Assembly (NCBI GenBank): GCA_019694685.1
Contig: JAIBBM010000012.1
Location: forward strand, 1-64,000
Source: Leptospirales bacterium
GTDB taxonomy: Bacteria; Spirochaetota; Leptospiria; Leptospirales; Leptonemataceae
DNA: 64,000 nt
Direction: 5' to 3'
A program made the position numbers and the translations under genes. Below the pieces are notes generated by a model. That model was not told the origin of the DNA. It did not search any database and was given only the letters and a program-made list of their open reading frames with translations. Positions 16,591 through 25,280 of the stretch are shown here, one piece after another (the first letter of the stretch is position 1; each line of letters starts with the position of its first letter).

Positions 16591-18714
16591 ATGGGAACAG
16601 TGTATCGTTCGTGCACGCTATGCGAAGCAATTTGCGGGCTTGAGATCAAAGTAGAAGACGGAGTGATCAAAGGAATTCGCGGAGACAGCGCGGATGTCTT
16701 TTCGCACGGACACATTTGTCCCAAGGGCCCTGAACTCAAAGCAATTCATGAGGATCCAGATCGTCTGAAATTTCCACTGAAGAGAGTAGGAGACAAATGG
16801 GAGCAGGTCGCGTGGGAAACTGCATTTTCCGAAATTGCGGCCAGATTGCATGTCATCCAGACCGCAAGCGGACAGGATTCCGTTGCCTACTATGCCGGAA
16901 ATCCAAACGTACATAATTACGGTTCTCTTCTGTTTGCACCGCGGCTCATGAAGGCGATCAAGACCAGGAACATCTATTCTGCCACTTCCGTAGATCAGCT
17001 TCCGCATCACTTCGCTGCTCTCAAAATGTTCGGGCATCCTCTTCTCGTCCCTGTGCCAGATGTGGATCGAACAGACTATTTTCTGATTCTGGGTGCTAAC
17101 CCAATGGCGTCTAACGGTAGTATGATGACTGCCCCTGACATGCGCGGCAGAATGAAAGGAATTCAGAAGCGCGGTGGGAAAATTGTTGTAGTAGATCCGC
17201 GCAAAACGGAAACGGCGGACCTGGCAGACGAGCATGTCTTTGTTCGTCCGGGCAAAGACGTTTATTTCTTACTTTCGATTCTTCACGTTGTGCTTGCAGG
17301 AGAAAAGAAGAAGACCTCCAGACTCGAAAGCATCTTCCAGGGTGCCGACTTTGTGCGAAGCCTGGTTCAGGATTACTCTCCAGAAAAAACCCAGGCTCAC
17401 ACAGGAATTTCTGCGGAAACCACGAGGCGGATTGCCACTCAATTTGCGCAGGCAAAATCAGCCGTGGCTTATGGCCGAATCGGAGTTTCGACTCAAACGT
17501 TTGGCGGTCTCTGTCACTGGCTCATCAATGTTTTGAACGCTATCACTGGCAATCTGGATGAGCCAGGTGGAGCGATGTTCAGTTTGCCGGCCGTGGATAC
17601 CATTGCCGCAGAAGGAAAGCGGGAGTCCTTTGGAAGTTTTGATTCATACAGGAGTAAGGCTCGCAATTTACCGGAGTTCGGAGGAGAGCTTCCTGTGTCT
17701 GCCCTGGCAGATGAGATCTTGTTTCAGGGAGAGGGCGGCGTTCGCGCTTTGATTACTTCCGCCGGCAATCCCGTGCTTTCTACACCTAACGGCGGTAAGC
17801 TGGCGCAGGCACTTGAATCACTGCAACTGATGGTGAGCATTGACATCTATCTGAATGAAACAACGAAGTACGCTCACTACATTTTGCCGCCTACTTCTCC
17901 TCTCGAACACGATCATTACGACATTGTATTCAACATGCTGGCAGTGAGAAATACCGCTCGTTACTCCCCTCCTGTATTTGATCCGCCCGCAGGCACCATG
18001 CATGACTGGGAGATCTTTACTGCACTCACAGCAGCTATGGAGGAAGCTCGCAGCGGCGGGGCAAAGAAGGCTTCGTCAGCAAGAGCGAAGATCAAACCCA
18101 CTGATTTCCTGGATCGTATGTTGAAATCCGGACCTTACGGAAGCAATGGGCTCAATTTTCAAAAGTTGGTTGAGAATCCGCACGGAGTTGATTTCGGACC
18201 TCTAGTGCCCGTCCTGCCAGCTCGCCTCAAAACAATAGACGGCCAGATTGATCTGGCTCCGGATTTGATGAGGCGCGACATAGAGCGTGCGCGCGAAGCC
18301 ATGAAGGAAACGCCTGCCGGAATGATTTTGATCGGCAGAAGGAACCTTCGCGACAACAATTCGTGGATGCACAATATCCCGCGCCTGATGAACGGTTCAC
18401 CGCGATGCACTCTTTTCATTCATCCAGAGGATGCTGCGAAGTTTGGAATTTCAGACGGCCACGAAGCGATTGTTCGATCTCGTGTCGGCGAAATCAGGCT
18501 GCCCGTTGAGATTGTAGAGGAAATCATGCCTGGTGTCGTGAGCATCCCGCATGGGTATGGACACAAGAAATCTGGCACAAAGATGAGCACGGCTCAGAAG
18601 CACGCTGGAGTGAGCATCAATGATTTAACGGACGATTCATCCCTGGATGAGCTCACAGGCAATGCCGCCTTTAATGGTGTACCTGTGGAGATCCGCGCTG
18701 CTTCTGTTTCTTGA
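16591..18714 (+). CDS. Molybdopterin-dependent oxidoreductase, 4Fe-4S containing
   Basis: About 707 aa of the DMSO-reductase superfamily. The N-terminal CxxCxxxC plus later Cys (CTLCEAIC ... HICPKG) binds a 4Fe-4S cluster; mid-protein segments (ILGANPMASN, VVVDPRKTETADLAD) and the C-terminal MPT-binding domain (RNLRDNNSWMHN, GYGHKKSGTKMS) are clear. No Tat signal, so cytoplasmic. The Mo-ligand region reads ATSVDQLPHH, lacking the Cys/SeC of nitrate or formate enzymes. ATG 16591 is 6 nt after AGGAG (16580-16584); ATG 16585 is too near. Substrate unknown. Moco is presumably made by the cluster at 58.9-63.2 kb. Confidence 0.86.
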   Translation: MGTVYRSCTLCEAICGLEIKVEDGVIKGIRGDSADVFSHGHICPKGPELKAIHEDPDRLKFPLKRVGDKWEQVAWETAFSEIAARLHVIQTASGQDSVAYYAGNPNVHNYGSLLFAPRLMKAIKTRNIYSATSVDQLPHHFAALKMFGHPLLVPVPDVDRTDYFLILGANPMASNGSMMTAPDMRGRMKGIQKRGGKIVVVDPRKTETADLADEHVFVRPGKDVYFLLSILHVVLAGEKKKTSRLESIFQGADFVRSLVQDYSPEKTQAHTGISAETTRRIATQFAQAKSAVAYGRIGVSTQTFGGLCHWLINVLNAITGNLDEPGGAMFSLPAVDTIAAEGKRESFGSFDSYRSKARNLPEFGGELPVSALADEILFQGEGGVRALITSAGNPVLSTPNGGKLAQALESLQLMVSIDIYLNETTKYAHYILPPTSPLEHDHYDIVFNMLAVRNTARYSPPVFDPPAGTMHDWEIFTALTAAMEEARSGGAKKASSARAKIKPTDFLDRMLKSGPYGSNGLNFQKLVENPHGVDFGPLVPVLPARLKTIDGQIDLAPDLMRRDIERAREAMKETPAGMILIGRRNLRDNNSWMHNIPRLMNGSPRCTLFIHPEDAAKFGISDGHEAIVRSRVGEIRLPVEIVEEIMPGVVSIPHGYGHKKSGTKMSTAQKHAGVSINDLTDDSSLDELTGNAAFNGVPVEIRAASVS

Positions 18715-18759
18715 TTGCGTTTTGCTGGACGGGAACTGCGAATCATTCCCCATCGCTCT

Positions 18760-19083
18760 ATGCCGTCATCTGAAATGGATTTTACATTCATGAAGCAGCG
18801 CATTGAAGATGCGGTCACGGACAATCTAAAGACCATTACGAATCTCAAGGTGGATGCAGGAGCGGCAGTCAAAGAAATTCTCTCCTATGTTTTCAGGAAC
18901 GTGAATCCTGATTCTGTGCTTGCGGATCATGCGCGCTACGATTGGTACTATTCTTTACTTGGAAAGACAATCGCCATTGCTCAGGGTTGGAAAATCAACC
19001 ATGCGCCAGAAGTGAAATCTGCAGCGGAAACAACTGCGAGCGTTCGCGAATACATTGGAAAAACGTACGGAGAGAAACTTTAA
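18760..19083 (+). CDS. Hypothetical protein, about 107 aa
   Basis: Small soluble protein that I do not recognise. It is mostly alpha-helical in composition (DNLKTITNLKVDAGAAVKEIL, then WYYSLLGKTIAIAQGW). No signal peptide, Cys or known motif. The start is uncertain: ATG 18760, 18775 or 18790 are all in frame and none has a clear Shine-Dalgarno. It lies 45 nt after the molybdopterin oxidoreductase on the same strand and overlaps the convergent lipoprotein gene by 4 nt at its end. Confidence 0.55.
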   Translation: MPSSEMDFTFMKQRIEDAVTDNLKTITNLKVDAGAAVKEILSYVFRNVNPDSVLADHARYDWYYSLLGKTIAIAQGWKINHAPEVKSAAETTASVREYIGKTYGEKL

Positions 19084-19583
19084 CAGCCACACTGAAGCGC
19101 TGTGATTGTATACACTGCCTCATCGCTGTCGTTGCTGTTGATTGTTATGGTGGCGTTTCCGCCCGCTCCGTTGAAATTTCCCGCAAGGAACGTTGTACTC
19201 GAGCCTGCCGGGATTGAATTAGACACAGGCTGGAAGATTCGGTAATTTGATAAGTTTGTAATAGAAACACTCGACACAGTCAAGGTGCCGCGTCCCAGAT
19301 TTTCGATCGTGAAGGGTAGATCAGCGGCGGCAGACCCCACGAAAGAGAAAGTCCCACCGCTCAAATAGGTCACTCCACTCTGCCTAATGTTGATTTCAGG
19401 ACCAGATGGAGCAGACGCAAGAATTCCAAGTAGAAGCGAGTCCCTGGTCTGCGTGTCCGTTTTTACTTCTTCCAATCCGAGCGCATTGTTCAGAATAGAG
19501 CGATTCATGGCGGGCACGGACACAAGGCAGCCGCTGGCAGAAATAGATAGCAAAAGCAAAGAAAGAATGCGAGCTGCGATCAT
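19080..19583 (-). CDS. Lipoprotein with beta-sandwich (choice-of-anchor-like) domain
   Basis: 167 aa. A type II signal peptide with a Ser-Gly-Cys lipobox (SISASGC) near residue 19 predicts a lipoprotein. The mature part contains the pattern GPEINIRQSGVTYLSGGTFSFVG then LPFTIENLGRGTLTVSSVSI and NSNDSDEAVYTI, typical of the DUF1573/choice-of-anchor D Ig-like modules common in spirochaete and Bacteroidetes surface proteins. Such modules are structural; no enzymatic role is suggested. It overlaps the plus-strand gene by 4 nt (convergent). Confidence 0.75.
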   Translation of the reverse strand: MIAARILSLLLLSISASGCLVSVPAMNRSILNNALGLEEVKTDTQTRDSLLLGILASAPSGPEINIRQSGVTYLSGGTFSFVGSAAADLPFTIENLGRGTLTVSSVSITNLSNYRIFQPVSNSIPAGSSTTFLAGNFNGAGGNATITINSNDSDEAVYTITALQCGC

Positions 19584-19687
19584 ACAGGTTCTCCAGATCT
19601 CAAATTGAACGGCTTGCGGGAGCTTTCAAGCCTTTTAATGGAAAGAATGCTAAGCCTCTGGTTGGCCCTCAGCTTGCACCCGTTAGA

Positions 19688-19706
19688 CGATTCTCAATAA
19701 GAATCG
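19688..19706. repeat. Inverted repeat just after the HbpS/GlcG-like gene
   Basis: Perfect 7-bp arms CGATTCT / AGAATCG separated by CAATA, 5 nt beyond the stop of the 19711-20127 gene. There is no T-run on either side, so it is either a factor-dependent terminator stem or an operator for the lipoprotein gene downstream. Confidence 0.35.
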
Positions 19707-19710
19707 ATCC

Positions 19711-20127
19711 TTATAGAGCGGCCACTCCTGCGAGTGCTGTTTGAACATCATTGGCAGAAAGAGAGCCGGAAACTCCAATTGCTCCAATTATCTTTCCGTC
19801 TTTGATGAGAAGCTCGCCACCTTCGATTGGTAGAACACCTGGAATGACAAGGAGCCTCATCCCTGCGCCGCCCTTCGTAACTGCTTCGTCCATCATCTTC
19901 GTTGGACGTTTGAAATTGTTGGCCGCCGCAGCTTTGCGTTCTGCTACTTCCATGGACCCGAGCTGGGTTTGATCCATGCGATGAGCGAGCACTAGATTTC
20001 CACCTGAGTCTACAACAGCGATGGCCATATTCCATCCGTTCTTTTGTGCTTCTTCTGCGGCCGCCTTTGCAACTGCAATGGCCTGATGTAGCTGGATGGG
20101 TGTACCGTATTCAAGTGGCTGGCTCAT
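19711..20127 (-). CDS. GlcG/HbpS family (DUF336) protein
   Basis: 138 aa starting MSQPLEYGTPIQLHQAI. The family pattern is AVAKAAAEEAQKNGWNMAIAVVDSGGNLVLAHRMDQ, then GGAGMRLLVIPGVLPIEGGELLIKDGKIIGAIGVSG. Members include HbpS, which binds heme and iron, and GlcG of unknown role. No signal peptide, so cytoplasmic. TTG 20151 would add 8 residues but the ATG at 20127 fits better. It is the second gene after the NAD(P)-binding protein on the minus strand. Confidence 0.85.
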   Translation of the reverse strand: MSQPLEYGTPIQLHQAIAVAKAAAEEAQKNGWNMAIAVVDSGGNLVLAHRMDQTQLGSMEVAERKAAAANNFKRPTKMMDEAVTKGGAGMRLLVIPGVLPIEGGELLIKDGKIIGAIGVSGSLSANDVQTALAGVAAL

Positions 20128-20169
20128 AGTAGTGTCGTCCACCGTGTGCAACAGAAGTCAACTAGAACG

Positions 20170-20829
20170 CTATAAACTGAATCTTTCTGCGATTTCGAGG
20201 AGATCTGTGTTCTCGAGAATTTCTTTGTCAGATCCATTTCGTGCAACGTGAATTAAAATGCGCGCAAGTACATCTGAATCAATGACGAGAGACGGTGCGA
20301 TCAGCCGAAAGAGCGGGAAAAATGGAATGAATATCTTATTCACAAGGGGTGCGTTTGGATTTTTGTGAATGGGTCGTATGCCTCCCGGTCGCGCAATGAC
20401 GTATCGCTTGAAGTTGAGCATGCGCAGTGAATTCTCTGTTTTGCCCTTCACTCTGCCGAATATCGTGTTCGTTTGCTCTGAGGAATCGGCACCCGTGCCG
20501 CTGAGAAATACAAACGTCCCGGCTGGATTGGCCAGAAGGAGCGCCTTACCCGCAGCAACTGCATAGTCATGAGTAATGACTTCGTACTGTTCCTTGTTTA
20601 CCTGGGACTGGGACACACCCAGGCACCAGATGATCGCGTCCACTTCTCTGAGATTCACTCCACTGTAATCGAGGAAATCAGTGTGGGTGATGGAATGGAT
20701 CTTTGCATCCACAACCGGTCCGGGCCGGCGAGTCAGTGCGATTGCCTGCTCGATTCCTTTGTCTTTGATCGCTTCGCGCAATACTTCCGCGCCCACGAGG
20801 CCTGTGGCTCCAGTCACCAGTATCTTCAT
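20170..20829 (-). CDS. NAD(P)-binding atypical SDR / epimerase-like protein
   Basis: 219 aa beginning MKILVTGATGLVGAEVLREA, a Rossmann nucleotide-binding motif (GATGLVG). Later segments VDAIIWCLGVSQSQ, FVFLSGTGAD and RYVIARPGGIRP fit the NmrA/YwnB-like atypical short-chain dehydrogenases. There is no clear YxxxK, so a catalytic role is unproven. The start at 20829 is 24 nt from the divergent patatin start at 20854; a longer frame would overlap that gene. Confidence 0.83.
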   Translation of the reverse strand: MKILVTGATGLVGAEVLREAIKDKGIEQAIALTRRPGPVVDAKIHSITHTDFLDYSGVNLREVDAIIWCLGVSQSQVNKEQYEVITHDYAVAAGKALLLANPAGTFVFLSGTGADSSEQTNTIFGRVKGKTENSLRMLNFKRYVIARPGGIRPIHKNPNAPLVNKIFIPFFPLFRLIAPSLVIDSDVLARILIHVARNGSDKEILENTDLLEIAERFSL

Positions 20830-20853
20830 ATCATAGATAATCGGCTTACCGGG

Positions 20854-22842
20854 ATGAGTTTTTCTGCCGTTATTCAAAAGGTGCCCACAGATCCCGAAAG
20901 TATCCGGCGGTTTTTGCGCGGTGTGCCGCTCTTCGAAAAGATTTCCCCGGCCAGCCCGGCTCTCTCTGAGTTTGTAGCGTCGATTCAAGGGCTACAGATG
21001 CACAAAGGGGGGATCGTATACCGTCAGGGCACTTTGCCTCAGTCCATCTATCTCGTGCGCGACGGAGAGATTCGGATCACAGCGGAAGACAATGGACAAA
21101 AGAAGCTCATTGGAATGCAGAGCAGGGGAAGCCTGTTTGGAGAGGTCAGCTTTCTAACAGGCGAATCGCATTCATCGAGCGCTGAGGCCTCTCTGGATTC
21201 TACCTTGCTTGTGATTCCTGGTCCTGCCTTTTTCAAACTTCTTTCTCAAGAGAGTTCCGTCGGAGAAGGTCTGGCAAGACTTCTTTCCCAGCGTCTTCGC
21301 AATCGAATGCGCCCCGAGTCATCAACTGACTCGACCACTGCTGTGGCCGTTCTTTATCCAGACAGCCCGCGAAACGGAAGCGAGCTTTGCGCCGAGCTTG
21401 GAGAGGCCATGCTCGAAACAGGAGCGGACCAGATTCTCATTCTATCCTGGAATCCTCGCGGAGTATTCGCAGATCGCGGTGCCGGCGATCTTCGCCGGTT
21501 GATTCGATCCTGGCCCGATTTGAGGCCGGAAGGCGAGGATGGATACGTTACTGTCTATCACGCGGCACTCGAAGGCGAAGATAAAAACAAATTGTGCAGC
21601 ATCCTGGCAGGCTTGATCGCTTTGCTCAAGAAATACTATGCCGCCGTAATCATAGATCCAGGTATAGACCACTCTGATTCGCTCGTAAGAGAAGCACTCG
21701 AGCAGGCAGATCGTGTTGTTCTAGTCCAATCGTGTCGTGACCCCTCTGTTCTTCGCAGCAAGGTATTTGCTGAAACTATTTCGAGCTGCGTAAAAGCAGA
21801 CTCCGATTTCTTCTCCCGGGCCATTCTGGTGACACATGAATCTCCGGGGGAAGGAGCATTGCCGCATATCGTGGAAGGAAGATTCGAGAGACATCTTCGC
21901 CTTCGCGGAGTAAGCGAAAGAATTGAGGAAACAGATAGAACCACGCGCAGCGGCGTACGACGAATTGCTCGCGCACTGCTCGGAGTATCAAGAGCTCTCT
22001 GTCTGGGGGGTGGAGGTGCGCGGGCATTTGCACATATTGGAGTCCTTGAAGTATTCGAAGAAAACGGAATTGAGTTTGATGCTGTGGCGGGCACTTCCAT
22101 GGGCGCAGTCATGGCCGGAGCGTATGCTCTTGGTTTGAGTGCGGAAGAGATTGAATATAACGTCAGGCGAATATTGCCTCACTCTTCTGCGATTCTGGAC
22201 AAAACGATTCCTCTCGTAAGTTTCTTCACGGGCAGAAACTTGAACCGGACCATCCTCAGGTTTTTCGGAGACTTGAAATTTGAAGATCTCAGTTTGCCGT
22301 TTTTCTGCAATGCGGTGGATCTGAATTCAGGCAAAGAGATAGTTTTTGAAAAAGGGTATCTCGCGGCGGCCATTCGCGCAAGCGTCAGTATCCCGGGAGT
22401 GTTTCCTCCTTTCAGACATGGGCCCTACGCTCTCGTAGATGGTGCTGTTTTAAACAATCTGCCTGGAGACATTCTCAAATCCAGAGGATACGATATTATC
22501 CTGGGAGTGAATGTTTCCCCTCTCGAAGACCATCGTCCTGTTAGTTTTGGAATCCAGACTAGAAAGGGATGGGTGCGTGGGATCAGAGATTACTTTTCTA
22601 TTCCACCCATTTTGCGCATCATCAACCGATCGATCGCCATTGAAAGCCGTCAGCTATTGAAGATTCATATGGAGCAGTTTGAGTATTTGCTTCATCCAGA
22701 GGTTTCAGACTTTGATACCTTTGATTTTGAACGAAAAAAAGAAATCATTGATGCGGGTCGAACCGCCGCGCGCACACACATCGGAGAGATCAAAGATACA
22801 TTTACCCGGCAGAGCCTGGGGCGGCGCGAACACGAACGTTAG
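20854..22842 (+). CDS. Patatin-like phospholipase with cyclic-nucleotide-binding domain (NTE-like)
   Basis: 662 aa. An N-terminal cNMP-binding fold (about 20-140: LFEKISP, GGIVYRQGTLPQSIYLVRDG, LFGEVSFLTGESHS). A middle region (about 160-370) resembles a degenerate MinD/SIMIBI-like fold without a Walker A. A C-terminal patatin domain has the oxyanion GGGARA near residue 386, nucleophile Ser in GTSMG near 414, and the catalytic Asp in DGAVLN near 528. This matches the neuropathy-target-esterase/RssA layout: a lysophospholipase acting at the membrane, possibly gated by a nucleotide or by the middle domain. Start at ATG 20854; the 95-residue upstream extension is antisense to the SDR gene. Confidence 0.9.
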   Translation: MSFSAVIQKVPTDPESIRRFLRGVPLFEKISPASPALSEFVASIQGLQMHKGGIVYRQGTLPQSIYLVRDGEIRITAEDNGQKKLIGMQSRGSLFGEVSFLTGESHSSSAEASLDSTLLVIPGPAFFKLLSQESSVGEGLARLLSQRLRNRMRPESSTDSTTAVAVLYPDSPRNGSELCAELGEAMLETGADQILILSWNPRGVFADRGAGDLRRLIRSWPDLRPEGEDGYVTVYHAALEGEDKNKLCSILAGLIALLKKYYAAVIIDPGIDHSDSLVREALEQADRVVLVQSCRDPSVLRSKVFAETISSCVKADSDFFSRAILVTHESPGEGALPHIVEGRFERHLRLRGVSERIEETDRTTRSGVRRIARALLGVSRALCLGGGGARAFAHIGVLEVFEENGIEFDAVAGTSMGAVMAGAYALGLSAEEIEYNVRRILPHSSAILDKTIPLVSFFTGRNLNRTILRFFGDLKFEDLSLPFFCNAVDLNSGKEIVFEKGYLAAAIRASVSIPGVFPPFRHGPYALVDGAVLNNLPGDILKSRGYDIILGVNVSPLEDHRPVSFGIQTRKGWVRGIRDYFSIPPILRIINRSIAIESRQLLKIHMEQFEYLLHPEVSDFDTFDFERKKEIIDAGRTAARTHIGEIKDTFTRQSLGRREHER

Positions 22843-22845
22843 GCG

Positions 22846-23397
22846 CTATTGCGGTAGAAACATTGGCCCGGCCACGGCAGCCTTCTTCTCTGGACCAAGC
22901 AATTGTTCCACAATGTCCAATGCAAATTCGAATGCTGAACCGGCCGCGAGGCTGGTTGTAACATGCGCGTTTCGCACGACTCTTTCCTTTGTGTAAAATC
23001 CGCCATTTCCGCCCTGAACTGAATCTGGATACATGGTAAAGCGATCCTGGCCCTGAATCACGTTGTGTCTGCGAAGTGCATTGGGCGCGGCACAGATGGC
23101 GCCGATTCTCTTCTTTTTTTCGTGGAATTCTTTGAGAAGTTGTGCCACTCTTTCGTCCGCTTCCAGGGCTTTGGCGCCTGGTCCGCCTCCGGGTAGAACC
23201 AGCATGTCGAATTCCTGGCTCAAAGCCTGGTCGAGCGTAGTGTCTGCCAGATGCTTTGTTCCGCGCGCTGCCGTGATTGGTCCGTCTTTAAGAGAAGCGG
23301 AAACTACCTCAATGCCTGCACGTCTGAGCACATCAATGATGATGATGCCCTCCATTTCTTCGAAGCCATCTGCAAGTGGAACGAGAACTCTTGGCAT
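22846..23397 (-). CDS. DJ-1/PfpI family protein
   Basis: 183 aa. The family core is clear: VLVPLADGFEEMEGIIIIDVLRRAG, LVLPGGGPGAKAL, and the nucleophile elbow IGAICAAP with its reactive Cys. Relatives are DJ-1/ThiJ/YajL deglycase-like or chaperone proteins and redox sensors. Cytoplasmic. The gene abuts the convergent patatin gene (3 nt apart) and lies 6 nt downstream of asd on the same strand, so it is probably cotranscribed with asd. Confidence 0.9.
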   Translation of the reverse strand: MPRVLVPLADGFEEMEGIIIIDVLRRAGIEVVSASLKDGPITAARGTKHLADTTLDQALSQEFDMLVLPGGGPGAKALEADERVAQLLKEFHEKKKRIGAICAAPNALRRHNVIQGQDRFTMYPDSVQGGNGGFYTKERVVRNAHVTTSLAAGSAFEFALDIVEQLLGPEKKAAVAGPMFLPQ

Positions 23398-23403
23398 AGA
23401 ACC

Positions 23404-24402
23404 TCAGCTGAGCTTTTCTGCGATTTGCACCGCATTGAGAGCGGCGCCTTTCAGCAGTTGATCTCCGCAGCAAAAAAGATCAATCTCTTTGCCACTTGTG
23501 GATCCTATGTCTTTACGAATTCTGCCCACCAGGACATCGTCCTGGCCGGATGCTTCAAGAGGCATGGGGAAGTGATTGTTCTTTCTGTCGTCCTGGAGTC
23601 TCACTCCAGGGGAAGAAGAGATGGCATTGCGAATCGCATCCAGGTCCGCGCTACTTGTCAGCTCCAGGTGAACAGATTCCGCATGAGCGCGCATGGTGGA
23701 CACGCGAATGCAAGTGGGAGAAATGGGAATGTCTGAATGCAGAATTTTTCTGCACTCTTCGATTACCTTGAGTTCTTCTCCGTTGTACCCGCTTTCCAAA
23801 TCCATGCCTGCGTTGTGACTGAAGACGTTAAACGCTATTGGAAATTGAAAAACCTCTGGCACTGGCGCGCGGCCTGCGAGCACGTCCGCTGCCTGCTTCT
23901 TCAGTTCTTCCATTGCTTTTGCGCCCGCCCCGGATGCGGACTGGTATGTGGATACAATGATCCTCTTGATAGGATTGATCTTGTGGATTGGGTACACTGC
24001 CATGAGCAAGATAATCGCACAGCAGTTTGGGTTTGCGATGACACCTTTGTGCAGCTTGATGTCTTCCGGATTGATTTCAGGTACGACGAGTGGAGTTCCC
24101 GGATCCATCCTGAATGCGGAAGAGTTGTCTACGACCACGGCCCCTGCTTTGACCGCGGCAGGCGCGAACTGCTTGCTCATGGTGGCCCCCGCGCTGAACA
24201 AAGCAATGTCTACGCCGGCGAAAGATTGTTCTGTGAGTTCCTGGACGACCACGGCCTGGCCACGGAATGTCATTGTCTTTCCAGCGGAACGTTTGCTGGC
24301 CAGAAGAGTGAGCTTTGAAACCGGAAAATTTCTCTTTTCGAGAACGTGGATCATTTCCTGACCCACTGCACCTGTTGCACCGACAATAGCTATATGCTTC
24401 AT
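23404..24402 (-). CDS. asd: Aspartate-semialdehyde dehydrogenase
   Basis: 332 aa. Starts MKHIAIVGATGAVGQEM with an NADP-binding GxxGxxG, contains the catalytic Cys127 in IANPNCCAI, and the substrate-binding MRAHAESVHLEL with its His. It converts aspartyl phosphate to aspartate semialdehyde in lysine/DAP, threonine and methionine synthesis. Start 24402 matches the family; a longer frame to 24444 has no support. It is followed closely by the DJ-1 gene. Confidence 0.94.
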   Translation of the reverse strand: MKHIAIVGATGAVGQEMIHVLEKRNFPVSKLTLLASKRSAGKTMTFRGQAVVVQELTEQSFAGVDIALFSAGATMSKQFAPAAVKAGAVVVDNSSAFRMDPGTPLVVPEINPEDIKLHKGVIANPNCCAIILLMAVYPIHKINPIKRIIVSTYQSASGAGAKAMEELKKQAADVLAGRAPVPEVFQFPIAFNVFSHNAGMDLESGYNGEELKVIEECRKILHSDIPISPTCIRVSTMRAHAESVHLELTSSADLDAIRNAISSSPGVRLQDDRKNNHFPMPLEASGQDDVLVGRIRKDIGSTSGKEIDLFCCGDQLLKGAALNAVQIAEKLS

Positions 24403-24461
24403 TCTTTCTCTCCTGGCACCTGCTCGCGCAAAACGGGCATCCAATCGGATTTTTTGTTCCT

Positions 24462-25244
24462 ATGAAGCAGGTCAAGCGAGAACGAGCGGGCTTGCTCTGG
24501 CGCCTGTTGCCAGCTTCTGCCAGGCGAAAGATCGCGGCCTATCTGACACTTTCCGAGCTTCAGGATCTAAATGAATCCTATCGTCAGTATACCAAACAGG
24601 ACCCTGCCCGTCGACGAACTGTGCAAATGGAATTGAGCAGTCAGATTCGCACCCGAAGATCCATTTGGCCGGCGGCTGTCAGTCTCACACTCACCTTAGT
24701 CTCAGTTTTTCTCTGGATTGTTCAGGGGAAATTTGGAATGAGCGAATCCCTTCGTCTGGCTTTGTTTGGACCGCTTGTGATGACAGCGGCTTCTCCTTTG
24801 AGCCTGTACTTTCTATCCCCGGTTCGGCTTCGCATGCTGTTTCGACTTCCGCAAACCTTTGAAAGTGTGGCTGTGTGCATAGTAACGATGGTATTTTTGA
24901 TCTGGCTTTTGTATTTGATCGGAGAAAGCGGCGGTGGAGTACTGCGTGTAGATCGCCTAACGTTCATTGTTTTGATTCTGGGTGCCATGGGTGCGCCGCT
25001 TCTGGAAGAAGTTCTATTCAGGGAACTCATTCCTTCTATGGCGCCTGACATTCTGGCCGGCCATGCTCTGGCCGTGCCGATATTCGCCATTGCACATTTT
25101 CCAGATTCTCCTTCCATGTTCGCTCTCTATATTCTTGCAGGCGGTTTTCTATCGATGCTTCGAATTCAAAGCGGTGGATTGCTTTTGCCTCTGGTGGCCC
25201 ATGCCATGGCGAACGGCATTGTAACGGCCGCGAGATTTGGTTGA
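24462..25244 (+). CDS. CPBP family intramembrane metalloprotease
   Basis: 260 aa with several hydrophobic helices from about residue 70. Motifs in order: EEVLFRE, then AHFPDSPSMF with its helix GGFLSML, then HAMANGI. The N-terminal 60 residues are charged and cytoplasmic (LSELQDLNESYRQYTK). Substrate unknown. It is divergent from asd with a 59-nt gap and followed by nadD after 36 nt. It is distinct from the CPBP gene at 1491-2132. Confidence 0.86.
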   Translation: MKQVKRERAGLLWRLLPASARRKIAAYLTLSELQDLNESYRQYTKQDPARRRTVQMELSSQIRTRRSIWPAAVSLTLTLVSVFLWIVQGKFGMSESLRLALFGPLVMTAASPLSLYFLSPVRLRMLFRLPQTFESVAVCIVTMVFLIWLLYLIGESGGGVLRVDRLTFIVLILGAMGAPLLEEVLFRELIPSMAPDILAGHALAVPIFAIAHFPDSPSMFALYILAGGFLSMLRIQSGGLLLPLVAHAMANGIVTAARFG

Positions 25245-25280
25245 TGTTCCTGATGCCACAGTTCAATCTGCAAAAGAACA

